Shown here piece after piece: positions 34,681 to 44,093 of a stretch of DNA of 64,000 bases. Made by a program: the position numbers and the translations under genes. Below the pieces are notes generated by a model that was given only the letters and a program-made list of their open reading frames with translations, searched no databases and was not told where the DNA came from. Source of the stretch: an uncultured Bacilli bacterium (GTDB taxonomy: Bacteria > Bacillota_I > Bacilli_A > RF39 > UBA660). Positions within the stretch are counted from its first letter, which is position 1; each line of letters starts with the position of its first letter. The stretch lies in the NCBI GenBank assembly GCA_934085595.1, contig CAKOHK010000001.1:151180-215179 (forward strand), in the 5' to 3' direction.

Positions 34681-35645
34681 AGAACCTCCAAACTAACAGC
34701 GTGACTAACACTAGGTATACTAAGAGATAAATTACAGCTTGTAGTATTATGAAGTGACCCAGTAGCCACTATTAATATTTTCTTATATTCTTTATTCTTT
34801 AATATATAATCAAACAAAACTAAAGGAAGACACGCAGGCCCACTAGCCCCAGCATAAATACTCTTAGAAGAATAATATATACTCCCCGCATCTATAACAT
34901 TATTAAGACGCGCCCCATAACTTCTATAGTAATATTCTTTCATAACTTCTACACCATATTTACCAAGATCGCCAGTTAATATAAGATCATAATATTCACT
35001 TTTTCTTTTACTACTTTTCAAGTGTTCATAAATAACCTTAGCACATGAAGGAGCCATCGCACTACCCATATCATTCGCATCCTTATGATTAGTTACGCAC
35101 ACTTTTCCAATACTAGCACTCTCAACTCTAATATTACTTTTTTTACTGCTCAAAAGAACACTAATCGCACCACTTGCTGTCGCACTATTACTCATTTTTC
35201 TAATCGCACCATATTCAAGCGGATACCTAAACTGTTTCTCACTCGCAAGATAATGAGAAGAAACACTAATAATAGCTTTATCTCTAGTATTATCAATAAA
35301 CTTACTACCAATAATTAACCCCTCGCAAAAAGAAGCACAAGCACTATATATATTAAGAGATGGAATATCAAATCTCGAAGATGCAAAATTAGAAGCAAAT
35401 AACTGATTTAATAAATCACTATTAATCATAAGACTAATATTCTTACTAAGTAATTTATTCTTCTTAAGTATCCCATTAATACACATATATTGGTACTCGC
35501 TCTCAGCTTCCTCTACGCTTCTCTTTCCATTATAATAATCATTCTTAAATACATCACAGTTATCTTTAACTATAGGATTCTTATAGCCAGAAAACACACA
35601 AGAAAACTTATCATTAATATAAACTTTATCAAAATAATATATCAT
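34677..35645 (-). CDS. spoVAD: stage V sporulation protein AD
   Basis: A 322-aa thiolase-fold protein that binds dipicolinic acid on the spore inner membrane. Seen family features: NIYSACASFCEGLIIGSKF (about residues 98-116), GDLGKYGVEVMKEYY (about 225-240) and the C-terminal LIVATGSLHNTTSCN near 290-305. The thiolase catalytic residues are not all kept, as expected for SpoVAD, which is not an enzyme. Slightly shorter than the Bacillus protein (338 aa). Overlaps both neighbours by four bases. Confidence 0.95.
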   Translation of the reverse strand: MIYYFDKVYINDKFSCVFSGYKNPIVKDNCDVFKNDYYNGKRSVEEAESEYQYMCINGILKKNKLLSKNISLMINSDLLNQLFASNFASSRFDIPSLNIYSACASFCEGLIIGSKFIDNTRDKAIISVSSHYLASEKQFRYPLEYGAIRKMSNSATASGAISVLLSSKKSNIRVESASIGKVCVTNHKDANDMGSAMAPSCAKVIYEHLKSSKRKSEYYDLILTGDLGKYGVEVMKEYYYRSYGARLNNVIDAGSIYYSSKSIYAGASGPACLPLVLFDYILKNKEYKKILIVATGSLHNTTSCNLSLSIPSVSHAVSLEVL

Positions 35646-36112
35646 AACAATACTCCCCTTATAAATCCAAATATAAGTCCAAAAATAACACCATATAATA
35701 TAATACTTCCAGTAAGTTTAAACATATTACCGCCTATTCCCTTAACAAATCCTTCATTTCTATAATCCATACTACTACTTGTCATAGAATTAGCAAATCC
35801 AGTACTAGGTACTATAAGTCCACTCTTAGTAAAAGATAATACTTTATCAAAAAAACCAAGTCCTGTTAAAAGAGAACCAACTAAAACAAATGTAATAAAA
35901 ACAAGTAAAAATGAATCACTAGAATTAATGCTAAGTGTTCTAATATAGTAGTTATACAAATACTCTCCTATAAGTCCCATAATACCTCCACTTATAAAAG
36001 CAATAAAAACATTTTTAAATGTACTTTCTTTCTTAACAATACTACTAACTAATTTATCATATTCTTCATTATTCATATTAATATTGTGCTCTTTATATTT
36101 AAGTTCATACAT
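35642..36112 (-). CDS. spoVAC: stage V sporulation protein AC
   Basis: A 156-aa membrane protein with about four helices and the family motif SGLIVPSTGFANSMTSSSMDYRNEG (split about residues 98-122) that matches the VPVTGFANSMTSAALEHRSEG region of Bacillus SpoVAC. First gene of spoVAC-AD-AE. The start is uncertain: an ATG at 36127 lies in the loop of the upstream terminator and is rejected. The ATGs at 36112 and 36076 are both possible, and neither has a strong ribosome site. MNNEEYDKL at 36076 resembles the usual N-terminus. Confidence 0.9.
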   Translation of the reverse strand: MYELKYKEHNINMNNEEYDKLVSSIVKKESTFKNVFIAFISGGIMGLIGEYLYNYYIRTLSINSSDSFLLVFITFVLVGSLLTGLGFFDKVLSFTKSGLIVPSTGFANSMTSSSMDYRNEGFVKGIGGNMFKLTGSIILYGVIFGLIFGFIRGVLL

Positions 36113-36139
36113 AAAAAATAGTGCCATTTTTAGACACTA
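36112..36139 (-). terminator. terminator of surface-protein gene B
   Basis: On the minus strand TAGTGTC-TAAAAAT-GGCACTA (seven pairs, one G-U) is followed by T6. It separates the surface-protein gene from the spoVA operon. Confidence 0.8.
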
Positions 36140-36154
36140 TATTATTCTAGTAAA

Positions 36155-38155
36155 CTATTTTATTTCAAATGCAAAGCACGAACTTCCATTACCTGTAATA
36201 TATGTTACATTAGATTTAAGATATAATGTAGGCTGAAAGCCAGGAAAAGCACTATTTGTATCTTGAGGCTGAACTTCGCCATTAGCTGACACAGCTATTG
36301 AATTATGGAATATATTAAAGAAAGTAGGCATAGGTGAAATAGTTAAATTATGAGAATTAACATATAACCAATTTGTATTCCTACAAATACTAGCTCTATA
36401 ATCTGTATTACAAGTATTTAAATTTGAACTACATGATGAATTATTATAATCACACGCTTTTTTTGTACTATCATTATAGCAACTACTACTTGCATACATA
36501 TAATCACTTATGTATATTAACCCTACTTTTCCATCCCAAGTTTGACTATTTCCACTATCTACACTTGCGCCTCTCTCTTGGATATATACTTCTGGTGCTG
36601 TTTTAAGAAGTCCACCATTTGATGCATTATAATCTATGTTACCTATATACCATTTTGTACTACTTATCTGATTTCTTGCACTGTTTGTTAATCCATTATT
36701 AGCATATGTACCAGTTCTATTAAAATATTCTCCACTATTTAAAGTTCTCATTAATGACGATTTTGTCCAATTGTTTGTACCTGCAGAATCCCAAGCAGCA
36801 GCTCCAATTTGATTTCTCACTATTTTCACTCTATACTGTTTTGTATAGCCATTACCATTAGGAGTTAATACTTCAAAGACTCCAATAATTCTCCACACAC
36901 CATTATCCATATTTATTCCGGTTGTCCACATTCCTGTTTCTCCATTAAATATAATATAATTGTTAGGATTTGCCCCTTGATATCTATATTCTGTAGTAGC
37001 ATAATTTTGATTACCTGTTGCTGCATGTGATATTTTAGTTAAACCTAAAGTTTGATAATTACTTATAAGACAATTTGCTAAAGTTTTACCAGAGCATAAA
37101 GATTCAATAGGATTATTCCATCTAGCAGTTAAAACAGTATTTTTAGTTGCTATAGTATTGCTTGTTACTAGATTTCCACTTTCATCATACCATCCGCCAA
37201 AATTATATCCGCACTTGCTTGTACTACACAATGTTCCATATGTTTCACCTTGCATAACATTCTTTTTTGAGCATTCACTTCCACCATTAGTATCATATAC
37301 AAGAGTATACATTTTCAAACTCCACTTAGCATAAAGAGTAATATCGTTTTTTACTATATCAGTACTTTCAATTTTAGTTTCATATGTTTTACTAGTATAC
37401 CATCCATCAAAAGTATAATTGTCTTTACTAGGAGTACATAAATCGCCATAAGCTTGCCCTTTTTGGATACTATCACTCGCGCATCCTCTACCACCATTAT
37501 TATCAAAAGTTATCTTTTTCATATCTTTTTCAAATGATACATAACAGTCCATATCATCACTAACAGATAATAATGTTAAAGTATTATTATCATTTAACAT
37601 ACCACATGTATTAGAAGAATACTTATATCCAAGAGATGGAATATATTCAAAACTAACTCTATCTAAATATCCAGCATACACTTTATTTTTATTAACTTTT
37701 CCCATACTTTCATCTGTACTAAATAAACTAACTATATACATATTTGTAAATCTCCATGGATCTTTATATGTACCTTTACCTGTAATTTTAGTTCCTTTTT
37801 TTACATATTCAGTAACTCTTATATTACTATCATCACTATTACTATTATCAGATATCTTTTTACCACTAATCTCCCAGTATGAAAAAGATGCTGTAAGATA
37901 ACTTAAATTATTTATTTTTGATGTATTAACTTCATAATTATTTATAAGTCCTCCAGTAATAAACTTATTATCATAACTTATATTTTTATTATTATATATA
38001 AATGGAACTCTATCTTCTTTTATTAAATATATTTCATTCTTAACATTATTATTTATATAATTATTAGAAACACTTATAGTATCATTAAAAGAATATGCTT
38101 TTACATTTATTATCGTAAATAAAACTAATAAAGCACTTATAATTATCTTCTTCAT
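36155..38155 (-). CDS. surface protein B: InlB-type repeats plus the shared variable C-terminal domain
   Basis: A 666-aa secreted protein with a cleavable signal peptide (KKIIISALLVLFTIINVKA). An N-terminal beta region is followed by two Listeria-Bacteroides (InlB B) repeats: ITFDNNGGRGCASDSI...YTFDGWYTSK...ITLYAKWS (about 215-280) and YTLVYDTNGGSECSK...YNFGGWYDESGN...LTARWN (about 285-350). The family C-terminal domain then starts at LTKISHAATGNQNYATTEY and ends GNGSSCFAFEIK. In this copy the usual IRP triplet is FQP and the terminal NPF is CFAF. No LPXTG motif. Likely a cell-surface adhesin (inference). Confidence 0.85.
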   Translation of the reverse strand: MKKIIISALLVLFTIINVKAYSFNDTISVSNNYINNNVKNEIYLIKEDRVPFIYNNKNISYDNKFITGGLINNYEVNTSKINNLSYLTASFSYWEISGKKISDNSNSDDSNIRVTEYVKKGTKITGKGTYKDPWRFTNMYIVSLFSTDESMGKVNKNKVYAGYLDRVSFEYIPSLGYKYSSNTCGMLNDNNTLTLLSVSDDMDCYVSFEKDMKKITFDNNGGRGCASDSIQKGQAYGDLCTPSKDNYTFDGWYTSKTYETKIESTDIVKNDITLYAKWSLKMYTLVYDTNGGSECSKKNVMQGETYGTLCSTSKCGYNFGGWYDESGNLVTSNTIATKNTVLTARWNNPIESLCSGKTLANCLISNYQTLGLTKISHAATGNQNYATTEYRYQGANPNNYIIFNGETGMWTTGINMDNGVWRIIGVFEVLTPNGNGYTKQYRVKIVRNQIGAAAWDSAGTNNWTKSSLMRTLNSGEYFNRTGTYANNGLTNSARNQISSTKWYIGNIDYNASNGGLLKTAPEVYIQERGASVDSGNSQTWDGKVGLIYISDYMYASSSCYNDSTKKACDYNNSSCSSNLNTCNTDYRASICRNTNWLYVNSHNLTISPMPTFFNIFHNSIAVSANGEVQPQDTNSAFPGFQPTLYLKSNVTYITGNGSSCFAFEIK

Positions 38156-38229
38156 AACTAGACCTCTATCTTATATCTTTATTATACAATCTTTAATTAA
38201 ATTAAAAAAGACCATTTTTTAAAAATAGT

Positions 38230-39111
38230 CTAATCTATAACTTCTTGTTCTAATATTAAATCTATATTATATTCTTTTTTAACTTTATCTTTAATAGTTT
38301 TAACTAATACATCATAATCTTCTTTACTGCCTTTTCCCTTATTAATTATAAAGTTAGCATGCTTTTCACTTATACATAAATCTCCCACATTATATCCTTT
38401 TAATCCAAGATCATCTATAAGTTTACCTGCCGCAATATCATCTGGATTTCTAAATACACTACCGCATGATGGATAATTTAAAGGTTGACTTTTAATTCTT
38501 TTATCCAGTCTTTCTTTTATTATACTTTTAATTTCTTCAAGGTTGCCTTTACTAACTTTCATCATGCATGATAACACTATTTTATTCTTATCATTTCTAA
38601 ATATACTAGTTCTATATCCAAACAATGCTTCACTATTATTTATAGTTTTAATATTTCCATTATCTAATATTGTAATAGATGTTATCACATCACTAATTTG
38701 TCCTTTATATGCCCCTGCATTAGAATAAATACTTCCACCAATAGTCCCAGGTATATGACTAGCCCATTCAAGACCAGTATACCCTCGATTAGAAACATCA
38801 CTCGCTATCACATTAAGCATACACCCAGCTTCAGCATATATATTTCCATTATCAAAAGTATAATTATTTAATTTATTAAGTTTAATACACACCCCATCAT
38901 AATATATAGGTAATATCACATTAGATCCATTACCAAGTATAAAATATTTACTTTTATACTTTGAAACTATATCAAGAACACTCTTAAGTTCATCTATATC
39001 TTTAGGTTCAACAAGAACATGTGCTTTACTTCTAAGTTTCATAGTATTTAAATCAGTTAAATCATAATTTACATAATGTTTTATATTTAATAAATTAAAC
39101 TCATCTATCAT
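38230..39111 (-). CDS. murB: UDP-N-acetylenolpyruvoylglucosamine reductase
   Basis: A 293-aa FAD enzyme making UDP-MurNAc for peptidoglycan. FILGNGSNVIL (about residues 56-66) is the FAD-binding loop, WASHIPGTIGGSIYSNAGAY (about 115-134) the family core, and SCGSVFRNPDD (about 222-232) supplies the catalytic Ser of the type II enzyme. Length fits type IIb MurB of Firmicutes. It overlaps the upstream gene 39108-39632 by four bases. Confidence 0.96.
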   Translation of the reverse strand: MIDEFNLLNIKHYVNYDLTDLNTMKLRSKAHVLVEPKDIDELKSVLDIVSKYKSKYFILGNGSNVILPIYYDGVCIKLNKLNNYTFDNGNIYAEAGCMLNVIASDVSNRGYTGLEWASHIPGTIGGSIYSNAGAYKGQISDVITSITILDNGNIKTINNSEALFGYRTSIFRNDKNKIVLSCMMKVSKGNLEEIKSIIKERLDKRIKSQPLNYPSCGSVFRNPDDIAAGKLIDDLGLKGYNVGDLCISEKHANFIINKGKGSKEDYDVLVKTIKDKVKKEYNIDLILEQEVID

Positions 39112-39632
39112 TTTAAATACTCTTCTATTTCTTCTTCACCAGTTTTATACATATCAATCTTACCATTTTTAATTCTAATTAAAGTTACATCATTAATCTT
39201 AAGTTCACTTGCATTCTTAGCATTCTTATTTGTTTCATCACTAGCATACTTTTTATTAAATCCATCATTCATATCAACATAATATACTTTATCTTTTCTA
39301 CTAGATAATAAACTTCTAATATAACTACTTCCATTATTATCAAGTTTATCAAATAATACTAAATATTCATCATTATTTCTATTAAATACTTCTCCTATTA
39401 ATATATTAGTTTCACTAATAGTTACATCATTACTTGGTTTAGTATATCCTTTTTCAAATAATCCAAGTTTTTCAAGTCCAAGTAATCCTAAATATACAAG
39501 TAATATGAATGCCACTATGCATGCGGCAGATATTATATTCTTCTTAAGTTCATTATCACTACTTACATTTACATTTTTATTTCTTTTTCTTTTAGGCTCC
39601 TTATATTTAATTTGCATTTTATTTTTAGACAT
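39108..39632 (-). CDS. membrane-anchored thioredoxin-fold-like protein
   Basis: A 174-aa protein: basic N-terminus (QIKYKEPKRKRNKN), one helix (ISAACIVAFILLVYLGLL, about 35-55), and an extracellular domain whose layout resembles thioredoxin-like folds: EYLVLFDKLDNNGSSYIRSLL, DKVYYVDMNDGF, and the ending VTLIRIKNGKIDMYKTGEEEIEEYL. No CxxC pair, so no redox activity is expected. A GTG at 39641 is possible, but the ATG at 39632 has GAGGAG at eight bases. Coupled to murB by overlap. Confidence 0.65.
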   Translation of the reverse strand: MSKNKMQIKYKEPKRKRNKNVNVSSDNELKKNIISAACIVAFILLVYLGLLGLEKLGLFEKGYTKPSNDVTISETNILIGEVFNRNNDEYLVLFDKLDNNGSSYIRSLLSSRKDKVYYVDMNDGFNKKYASDETNKNAKNASELKINDVTLIRIKNGKIDMYKTGEEEIEEYLK

Positions 39633-39723
39633 TTTAACCACTCCTCTAATAAATTATAGCATATCAATTATATTTTTAGTAGTATTTTATATTTAAAATT
39701 AAAAGTAGTACTTAGTACTACAA

Positions 39724-41202
39724 TTATTTAATTATAAATGGATTAGTGCTTTTTCCGTTTCCAGAAACAAATTTTACATCAGCATTAAGATACACAGTAG
39801 GTCTTATATTGACATCACTAGCAGAATCTACACCATTAATATATAAAGTACCTTCACTCTGTGCAATAAGTACAGCGTGTTGGTCTATAGATTCAGGTGA
39901 CAACAACCAATAAACGGTATTATTCATCAGCCAATTAGTACTAACGCACTCATCATCTTTATAATTTCCAGAGTCTGCCCCATCATAACATACATTACTA
40001 GCATACATATAATCACTAGGATATAAAAGTCCTACTTTGCCATCCCATGTTTGACTATTTCCATCCCATACATCAGTACTTCTTTCGCGTGTATATATGC
40101 TTTCTGCTGTTCCATAACCACCAGAAGAATAAACCTGATTACCAAGGTACCATTTCGTAGTACTTATTTGACTTCTAGCTTCATCAGTTAATCCAGTAGT
40201 TGTATAATCGCACAAAGGATTAGTATCATCATATGGATGAAAATATATTGAACACCCAAGAGGAGAATATCCATATTGTCTATTAAAATATGCTCCTTCA
40301 TTTAACAAAGTCATAAGTGATGCTTTTGTCCAATCATTAACAGAGCCAGAAGCAGAACTAAAATCCCAAGCTGCTTGTCCAATAGAATCTCTAACTATTT
40401 TAACTTTGTTTTCCTTTTTATAAGTTCCATCACTCTGAGGTGTTTCTACTTCAAATAATCCAACTATTCTCCACAGTCCCTCTTCTTTATTAAATGTAAT
40501 ATAATTGCTAGGATCTTTCCCTTGAAATCTGTATTCAGTAGTACTATATTCCTGATTTCCTGTAGCTTCATGCGTTATAGATATTAAATCAAGTTTTTTA
40601 TAATTATCTATTAAAGTTTGAGCAAGTGTAGCTGTTTGAATACTTTCTGCGACACCAAGAACACCATAAAACTTCTTTCCTTGATTATAGTTTTGCGCTT
40701 TATCAGTATAATTAACAAAACGAATTGAAACAGTGTAAGTATGAGTTTCTCCAGGTAATATTTTTTGTGATTCTTTATATGGATACAACACTTCACCCTT
40801 ATTAGCTATAGCCTCAGTAGTAACTTGTGGCACAATAACTGTAGAACCATTAACACAGCTTCCATTATCAACACCACTACTACCACAAACGCATCTAATC
40901 ATAAGTTCATCTTTTTGAATCCCATTATAAAGCTTCTGCCATCCAAGACTATAATAAGTTTCTTCATTTCCTTTGTTTTCAACAGTTATAGTTTTCGTAG
41001 TTGTCCATCCAGGCTCTATATTTTCTGCAATTATTTGATTACCATCAGTATATTTAAGTTCAAGCTTAGTAGTACCAACATCTATAGTTTCAGCCACATC
41101 ATTACCACTAACAGTCTGACTAAAATACGCATAAGTAAGCCCAACCGTTAATAAAAATGCAACTGTAAGTACACTTCCATAAATAAACTTTTTATCTTTC
41201 AT
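39724..41202 (-). CDS. surface protein C: TasA/camelysin-like N-terminus plus the shared variable C-terminal domain
   Basis: A 492-aa exported protein. KDKKFIYGSVLTVAFLLTVGLTYAYFSQTVSGNDV is a SipW-type signal peptide (cut after TYA, then Y-F-S), typical of TasA/camelysin matrix fibres. The TasA-like beta domain spans about 30-190 (NIEPGWTTTKTITVENKGNEETYY, ETHTYTVSIRFVNYTDKAQN). The family domain follows (LISITHEATGNQEYSTTEY ... WDGKVGLLYPSDYMYAS ... NIRPTVYLNADVKFVSGNGKSTNPFIIK). Start: two ATGs in tandem; the second (41202) is better spaced from AGAGGTGG. A good promoter without a G-tract (TTGACT, 18 bp, TATAAT) lies at about 41228-41257. Confidence 0.85.
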   Translation of the reverse strand: MKDKKFIYGSVLTVAFLLTVGLTYAYFSQTVSGNDVAETIDVGTTKLELKYTDGNQIIAENIEPGWTTTKTITVENKGNEETYYSLGWQKLYNGIQKDELMIRCVCGSSGVDNGSCVNGSTVIVPQVTTEAIANKGEVLYPYKESQKILPGETHTYTVSIRFVNYTDKAQNYNQGKKFYGVLGVAESIQTATLAQTLIDNYKKLDLISITHEATGNQEYSTTEYRFQGKDPSNYITFNKEEGLWRIVGLFEVETPQSDGTYKKENKVKIVRDSIGQAAWDFSSASGSVNDWTKASLMTLLNEGAYFNRQYGYSPLGCSIYFHPYDDTNPLCDYTTTGLTDEARSQISTTKWYLGNQVYSSGGYGTAESIYTRERSTDVWDGNSQTWDGKVGLLYPSDYMYASNVCYDGADSGNYKDDECVSTNWLMNNTVYWLLSPESIDQHAVLIAQSEGTLYINGVDSASDVNIRPTVYLNADVKFVSGNGKSTNPFIIK

Positions 41203-41322
41203 CATCCACCTCTATTCTCTATAAGCATTATACTCTTTTATAAGCGTTCAAGTCAATACAGTTTTTGGCAAATTGCATTTTATTATTTAAATAAGTTTAT
41301 ATAATAGGATTTTCAAAAAAAC

Positions 41323-41351
41323 TTGATTTTTTTTCACTTTTAGTGTATACT
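41323..41351 (+). promoter_or_regulatory. rpsD promoter
   Basis: TTGATT (41323-41328) and TATACT (41346-41351) with a 17-bp spacer, about 145 bp ahead of the rpsD start, leaving a long leader. Confidence 0.75.
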
Positions 41352-41359
41352 TTAGAAGT

Positions 41360-41499
41360 ATTTATGTGGCAAGACTATAAATAGTTATAATGTGTTTCTA
41401 TAATAAAACAAGTAACTTATGCCAAAGCGAAAGGAAAGAAACTCCCTATAATGAAAATATAGTTGCCTGATACAAATATTTGTAGAAGGAGGAAAATAC
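41360..41499 (+). ncRNA. rpsD leader, candidate S4 autoregulatory RNA
   Basis: About 140 nt of leader without an open frame lies between the promoter and rpsD. It is more GC-balanced than the surrounding spacers and holds paired segments (for example AACTCCCTATAATG / TATAGTTGCC and a GAAAGGAAAGAAA purine stretch). Firmicute rpsD is known to be repressed by S4 binding its own leader. I cannot fold it here, so this assignment rests on position and length. Confidence 0.5.
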
Positions 41500-42099
41500 A
41501 TGTCAAGATATACTGGACCATCATTCAAGAAATCTAGAAGATATGGTTTTTCATTAACTGAAACTGGTAAAGAATTAAGACGTAAACCTACTGCTCCTGG
41601 TATCCACGGAACTAGTAGAAAGAAACTTAGTGATTACGGTGTTCAATTACAAGAAAAACAAAAAGTTAAATTCATGTACGGACTATCTGAAAAGCAATTC
41701 AGAAAAACATTTGATGCTGCTGGTAAGATGAGTGGTATTCATGGTTATAACTTATTAATACTTCTTGAAAGCAGACTAGATAACTTAGTTTATCGTATGG
41801 GTCTTGCTAAAACAAGAAGAGCTGCTAGACAACTTGTAAATCACGGTCATATCACTGTAAATGGAAAGAAAGTTGATATTCCATCATACAGAGTTAAAGT
41901 TGGAGATACTATCGCTGTTAGAGAAAGTTCTTTAGAACATCCAGTTATTACTGAATGCTTAAATATGGATGTTACATTACCAGCTTACGTTTCATTTGAT
42001 AAATCAAAGAAATGTGGAAGCTATGTAAGATATCCTGAAAGAGAAGAATTAAATAGCGAAATTAACGAAGCTTTAATAGTTGAATACTACAATAGATAG
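41500..42099 (+). CDS. rpsD: 30S ribosomal protein S4
   Basis: A 199-aa primary 16S rRNA-binding protein of the small subunit. N-terminal SRYTGPSFKKSRRYGFSL and the S4 RNA-binding domain LESRLDNLVYRMGLAKTRRAARQLVNHGHITVNGKKVDIPSYRVK (about 90-135) are clear. Length and order match Firmicute S4. Stand-alone rpsD with its own leader is usual in Bacilli. Ribosome site AGAAGGAGG. Confidence 0.98.
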   Translation: MSRYTGPSFKKSRRYGFSLTETGKELRRKPTAPGIHGTSRKKLSDYGVQLQEKQKVKFMYGLSEKQFRKTFDAAGKMSGIHGYNLLILLESRLDNLVYRMGLAKTRRAARQLVNHGHITVNGKKVDIPSYRVKVGDTIAVRESSLEHPVITECLNMDVTLPAYVSFDKSKKCGSYVRYPEREELNSEINEALIVEYYNR

Positions 42100-42106
42100 T
42101 ATATTA

Positions 42107-42133
42107 AAAGAGTTCACATCGAACTCTTTTTTT
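42107..42133. terminator. bidirectional terminator between rpsD and alaS
   Basis: AAAAGAGTTC-ACATC-GAACTCTTTT with T7 on the plus strand and A/T-rich flanks on the minus strand; it can serve both converging genes. Confidence 0.85.
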
Positions 42134-42140
42134 ATATAAA

Positions 42141-43886
42141 TTATTCTAATATAGCTTTAATTCTTCTAACCCCAGCACTACTAGCTTCCTCTTTAACTAT
42201 TTTAAAATGCCCAAGTTCACTTGTATTCTTAACATGAGGACCACCACATAATTCTTTTGAAACATCACCAATAGAATATACAGTTACCATATCAGGATAC
42301 TTCTCAATAAACATACACTCAGCCCCACTATTAATCGCATCTTTCTTACTCATCTCTTCTACTTTTACATCAAGACCTTCTTTAATCCATTCATTAACTA
42401 AATCCTCAGTCTTTTGCTTCTCTTCATCACTAAGTTTATGATCACAAGAAAAATCAAATCTCATTCTCTCTTCAGTAATATTACTTCCCTTTTGATGTAC
42501 ATCTTTATTTACTACAACTTTTAAAGCAGCATTTAATAAATGAGTCGCAGTATGATATTTAGTTTCCTTTTCACCATTACCACCAAGACCACCTTTAAAC
42601 TGTCCACTACTAGCAGTTCTACTAAGTTCCTGATGAGCCTTATACTTTTCCTTAAAACCATCTTCATCAACTTTAATACCTTTTTCTAAAGCAAGTTCTA
42701 TAGTAAGTTCAATAGGAAATCCATAAGTATCATATAATCTAAATGCACTACTAGCATCTATATCTTTTCCATCTTTAACTGTTTTTTCAAACTCTCTAAG
42801 TCCTTTTTCTAATGTTTTATTAAACTTCTCTTTTTCATTCTTTAAAACTTCTAAAACAACATTTTTATTTTCTTTAAGTTCACTATAATATTTTTCATAT
42901 TTACTAATTATTAAAGATGCTACTTTGCTTTCCCAATCACTATTTATATCTATATTTAATTTCTTAGCATGTCTTATGCTTCTTCTTATAAGTCTTCTAA
43001 GTATATACCCTTGTCCTACATTACTAGGTTTAATTCCTGCTGGATCTGCACTTATAAATACACTAGTTCTAATATGATCTGCTATTATACGCATACTTTT
43101 TTCATTACCTTCATATGGCAAAGAAGTAATTTCACATATTAAATCAATAACATCTTTCCATATACTAGATGCATAATTATCATTTACCCCTTCAAGTACA
43201 CTTGTAACCCTTTCAAGACCCATACCCGTGTCTACATTCTTATGTGCAAGTGGAACTATGCTACCATCTTCCTTATGTTCATACTGCATAAACACATCAT
43301 TCCATATCTCAACCCATCTATTATCTTCAGGATCAAATACTTCTGGTACTTCTTCATCACTTCTGAAATAAAACATTTCTGTATCAGGCCCACATAACCC
43401 TACCATCTCAAGATTAGGCCACCAGTTATCCTCTTTAGTCCTAGCTATTCTCTCTTCCTTAATACCTAAACTTTTCCAAAGTTCAATAGCCTCAGTATCC
43501 TCATCAGCTATTTCATTCCCAGCAAATACAGTAACCGCAAGTTTTTCCACTGGTATATTAAGTACTTTAGTTAAAAACTCAAAACTCCACTCAATAGCTT
43601 CCTTCTTAAAATAATCACCAAGACTCCAGTTACCAAGCATTTCAAAGAAAGTATGATGATATGAATCCCCTACTTCATCTAAATCATTAGTTCTAATACA
43701 CTTTTGATAATCACAAAGTCTTTTCCCATAAGGATGCTCTTTCCCACTTAAATATGGTACTAATGGCTGCATACCAGCTGTATTAAAAAGAACAGTATTA
43801 TCATTCTCTGGTACAACCGGAGCACTAGGTATTTGCTTATGTCCCTTACTAACAAAAAAATCAATAAATAAATCTCTTACATTCAT
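42141..43886 (-). CDS. alaS: compact alanine-tRNA ligase lacking the beta-barrel linker and C-Ala domain
   Basis: Charges tRNA-Ala. The class II catalytic and tRNA-recognition parts are complete (NTVLFNTAGMQPLVPYL, RTNDLDEVGDSYHHTFFEMLGNW, DTGMGLERVTSVL). The editing site is present: HTATHLLNAAL gives HxxxH and ELCGGPHVKNTSELG gives the CxxxH. The protein ends right after GVRRIKAILE at 581 aa, against roughly 850-880 in most bacteria: the C-terminal DHHA1/C-Ala domain is absent and the linker before the editing domain is cut to GQFKGGLGGNGEK. The frame is clean with a terminator after the stop, so it is a naturally short form, not a fragment. Confidence 0.95.
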   Translation of the reverse strand: MNVRDLFIDFFVSKGHKQIPSAPVVPENDNTVLFNTAGMQPLVPYLSGKEHPYGKRLCDYQKCIRTNDLDEVGDSYHHTFFEMLGNWSLGDYFKKEAIEWSFEFLTKVLNIPVEKLAVTVFAGNEIADEDTEAIELWKSLGIKEERIARTKEDNWWPNLEMVGLCGPDTEMFYFRSDEEVPEVFDPEDNRWVEIWNDVFMQYEHKEDGSIVPLAHKNVDTGMGLERVTSVLEGVNDNYASSIWKDVIDLICEITSLPYEGNEKSMRIIADHIRTSVFISADPAGIKPSNVGQGYILRRLIRRSIRHAKKLNIDINSDWESKVASLIISKYEKYYSELKENKNVVLEVLKNEKEKFNKTLEKGLREFEKTVKDGKDIDASSAFRLYDTYGFPIELTIELALEKGIKVDEDGFKEKYKAHQELSRTASSGQFKGGLGGNGEKETKYHTATHLLNAALKVVVNKDVHQKGSNITEERMRFDFSCDHKLSDEEKQKTEDLVNEWIKEGLDVKVEEMSKKDAINSGAECMFIEKYPDMVTVYSIGDVSKELCGGPHVKNTSELGHFKIVKEEASSAGVRRIKAILE

Positions 43887-43894
43887 ATATAACC

Positions 43895-44087
43895 TCCAAA
43901 ATAAAAAGAACAGTACAAGGAGCCAATATAGGCGGTACCATCCTTTAATTAACTTAATTATTATAACGCATTACCGTGATAGTTTTCTATCAAACAAAGA
44001 AAAGTAGCTTCAAATAACAATATTATTAGTTCGCACCAACCACTAACTCTCTTAAAATATTTAAATATTCTAATAATCTTTCCCGAT
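43895..44087 (-). promoter_or_regulatory. T-box riboswitch of alaS, specifier GCT (Ala)
   Basis: On the minus strand the leader opens with AGAGAG and GGTTGGTGCGAACTAA (stem I elements). The specifier loop reads GAA-GCT-AC, so codon GCT (44008-44006) pairs with tRNA-Ala. The antiterminator bulge GGTACCGCC is at 43943-43931, followed by a hairpin and TTCTTTTTATTTT. Uncharged tRNA-Ala would stabilise the antiterminator and allow alaS transcription. The downstream gene agrees with the specifier. Confidence 0.93.
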
Positions 44088-44093
44088 GAACAT

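Noticed and set aside
36113..36127. ATG at 36127 as spoVAC start
   Set aside because: It lies in the loop of the terminator of the preceding surface-protein gene and has no ribosome site.
42141..43886. alaS as a broken pseudogene because of its short length
   Set aside because: The frame is clean, conserved motifs including the editing site are present, and T-box, ribosome site and terminator are all intact.
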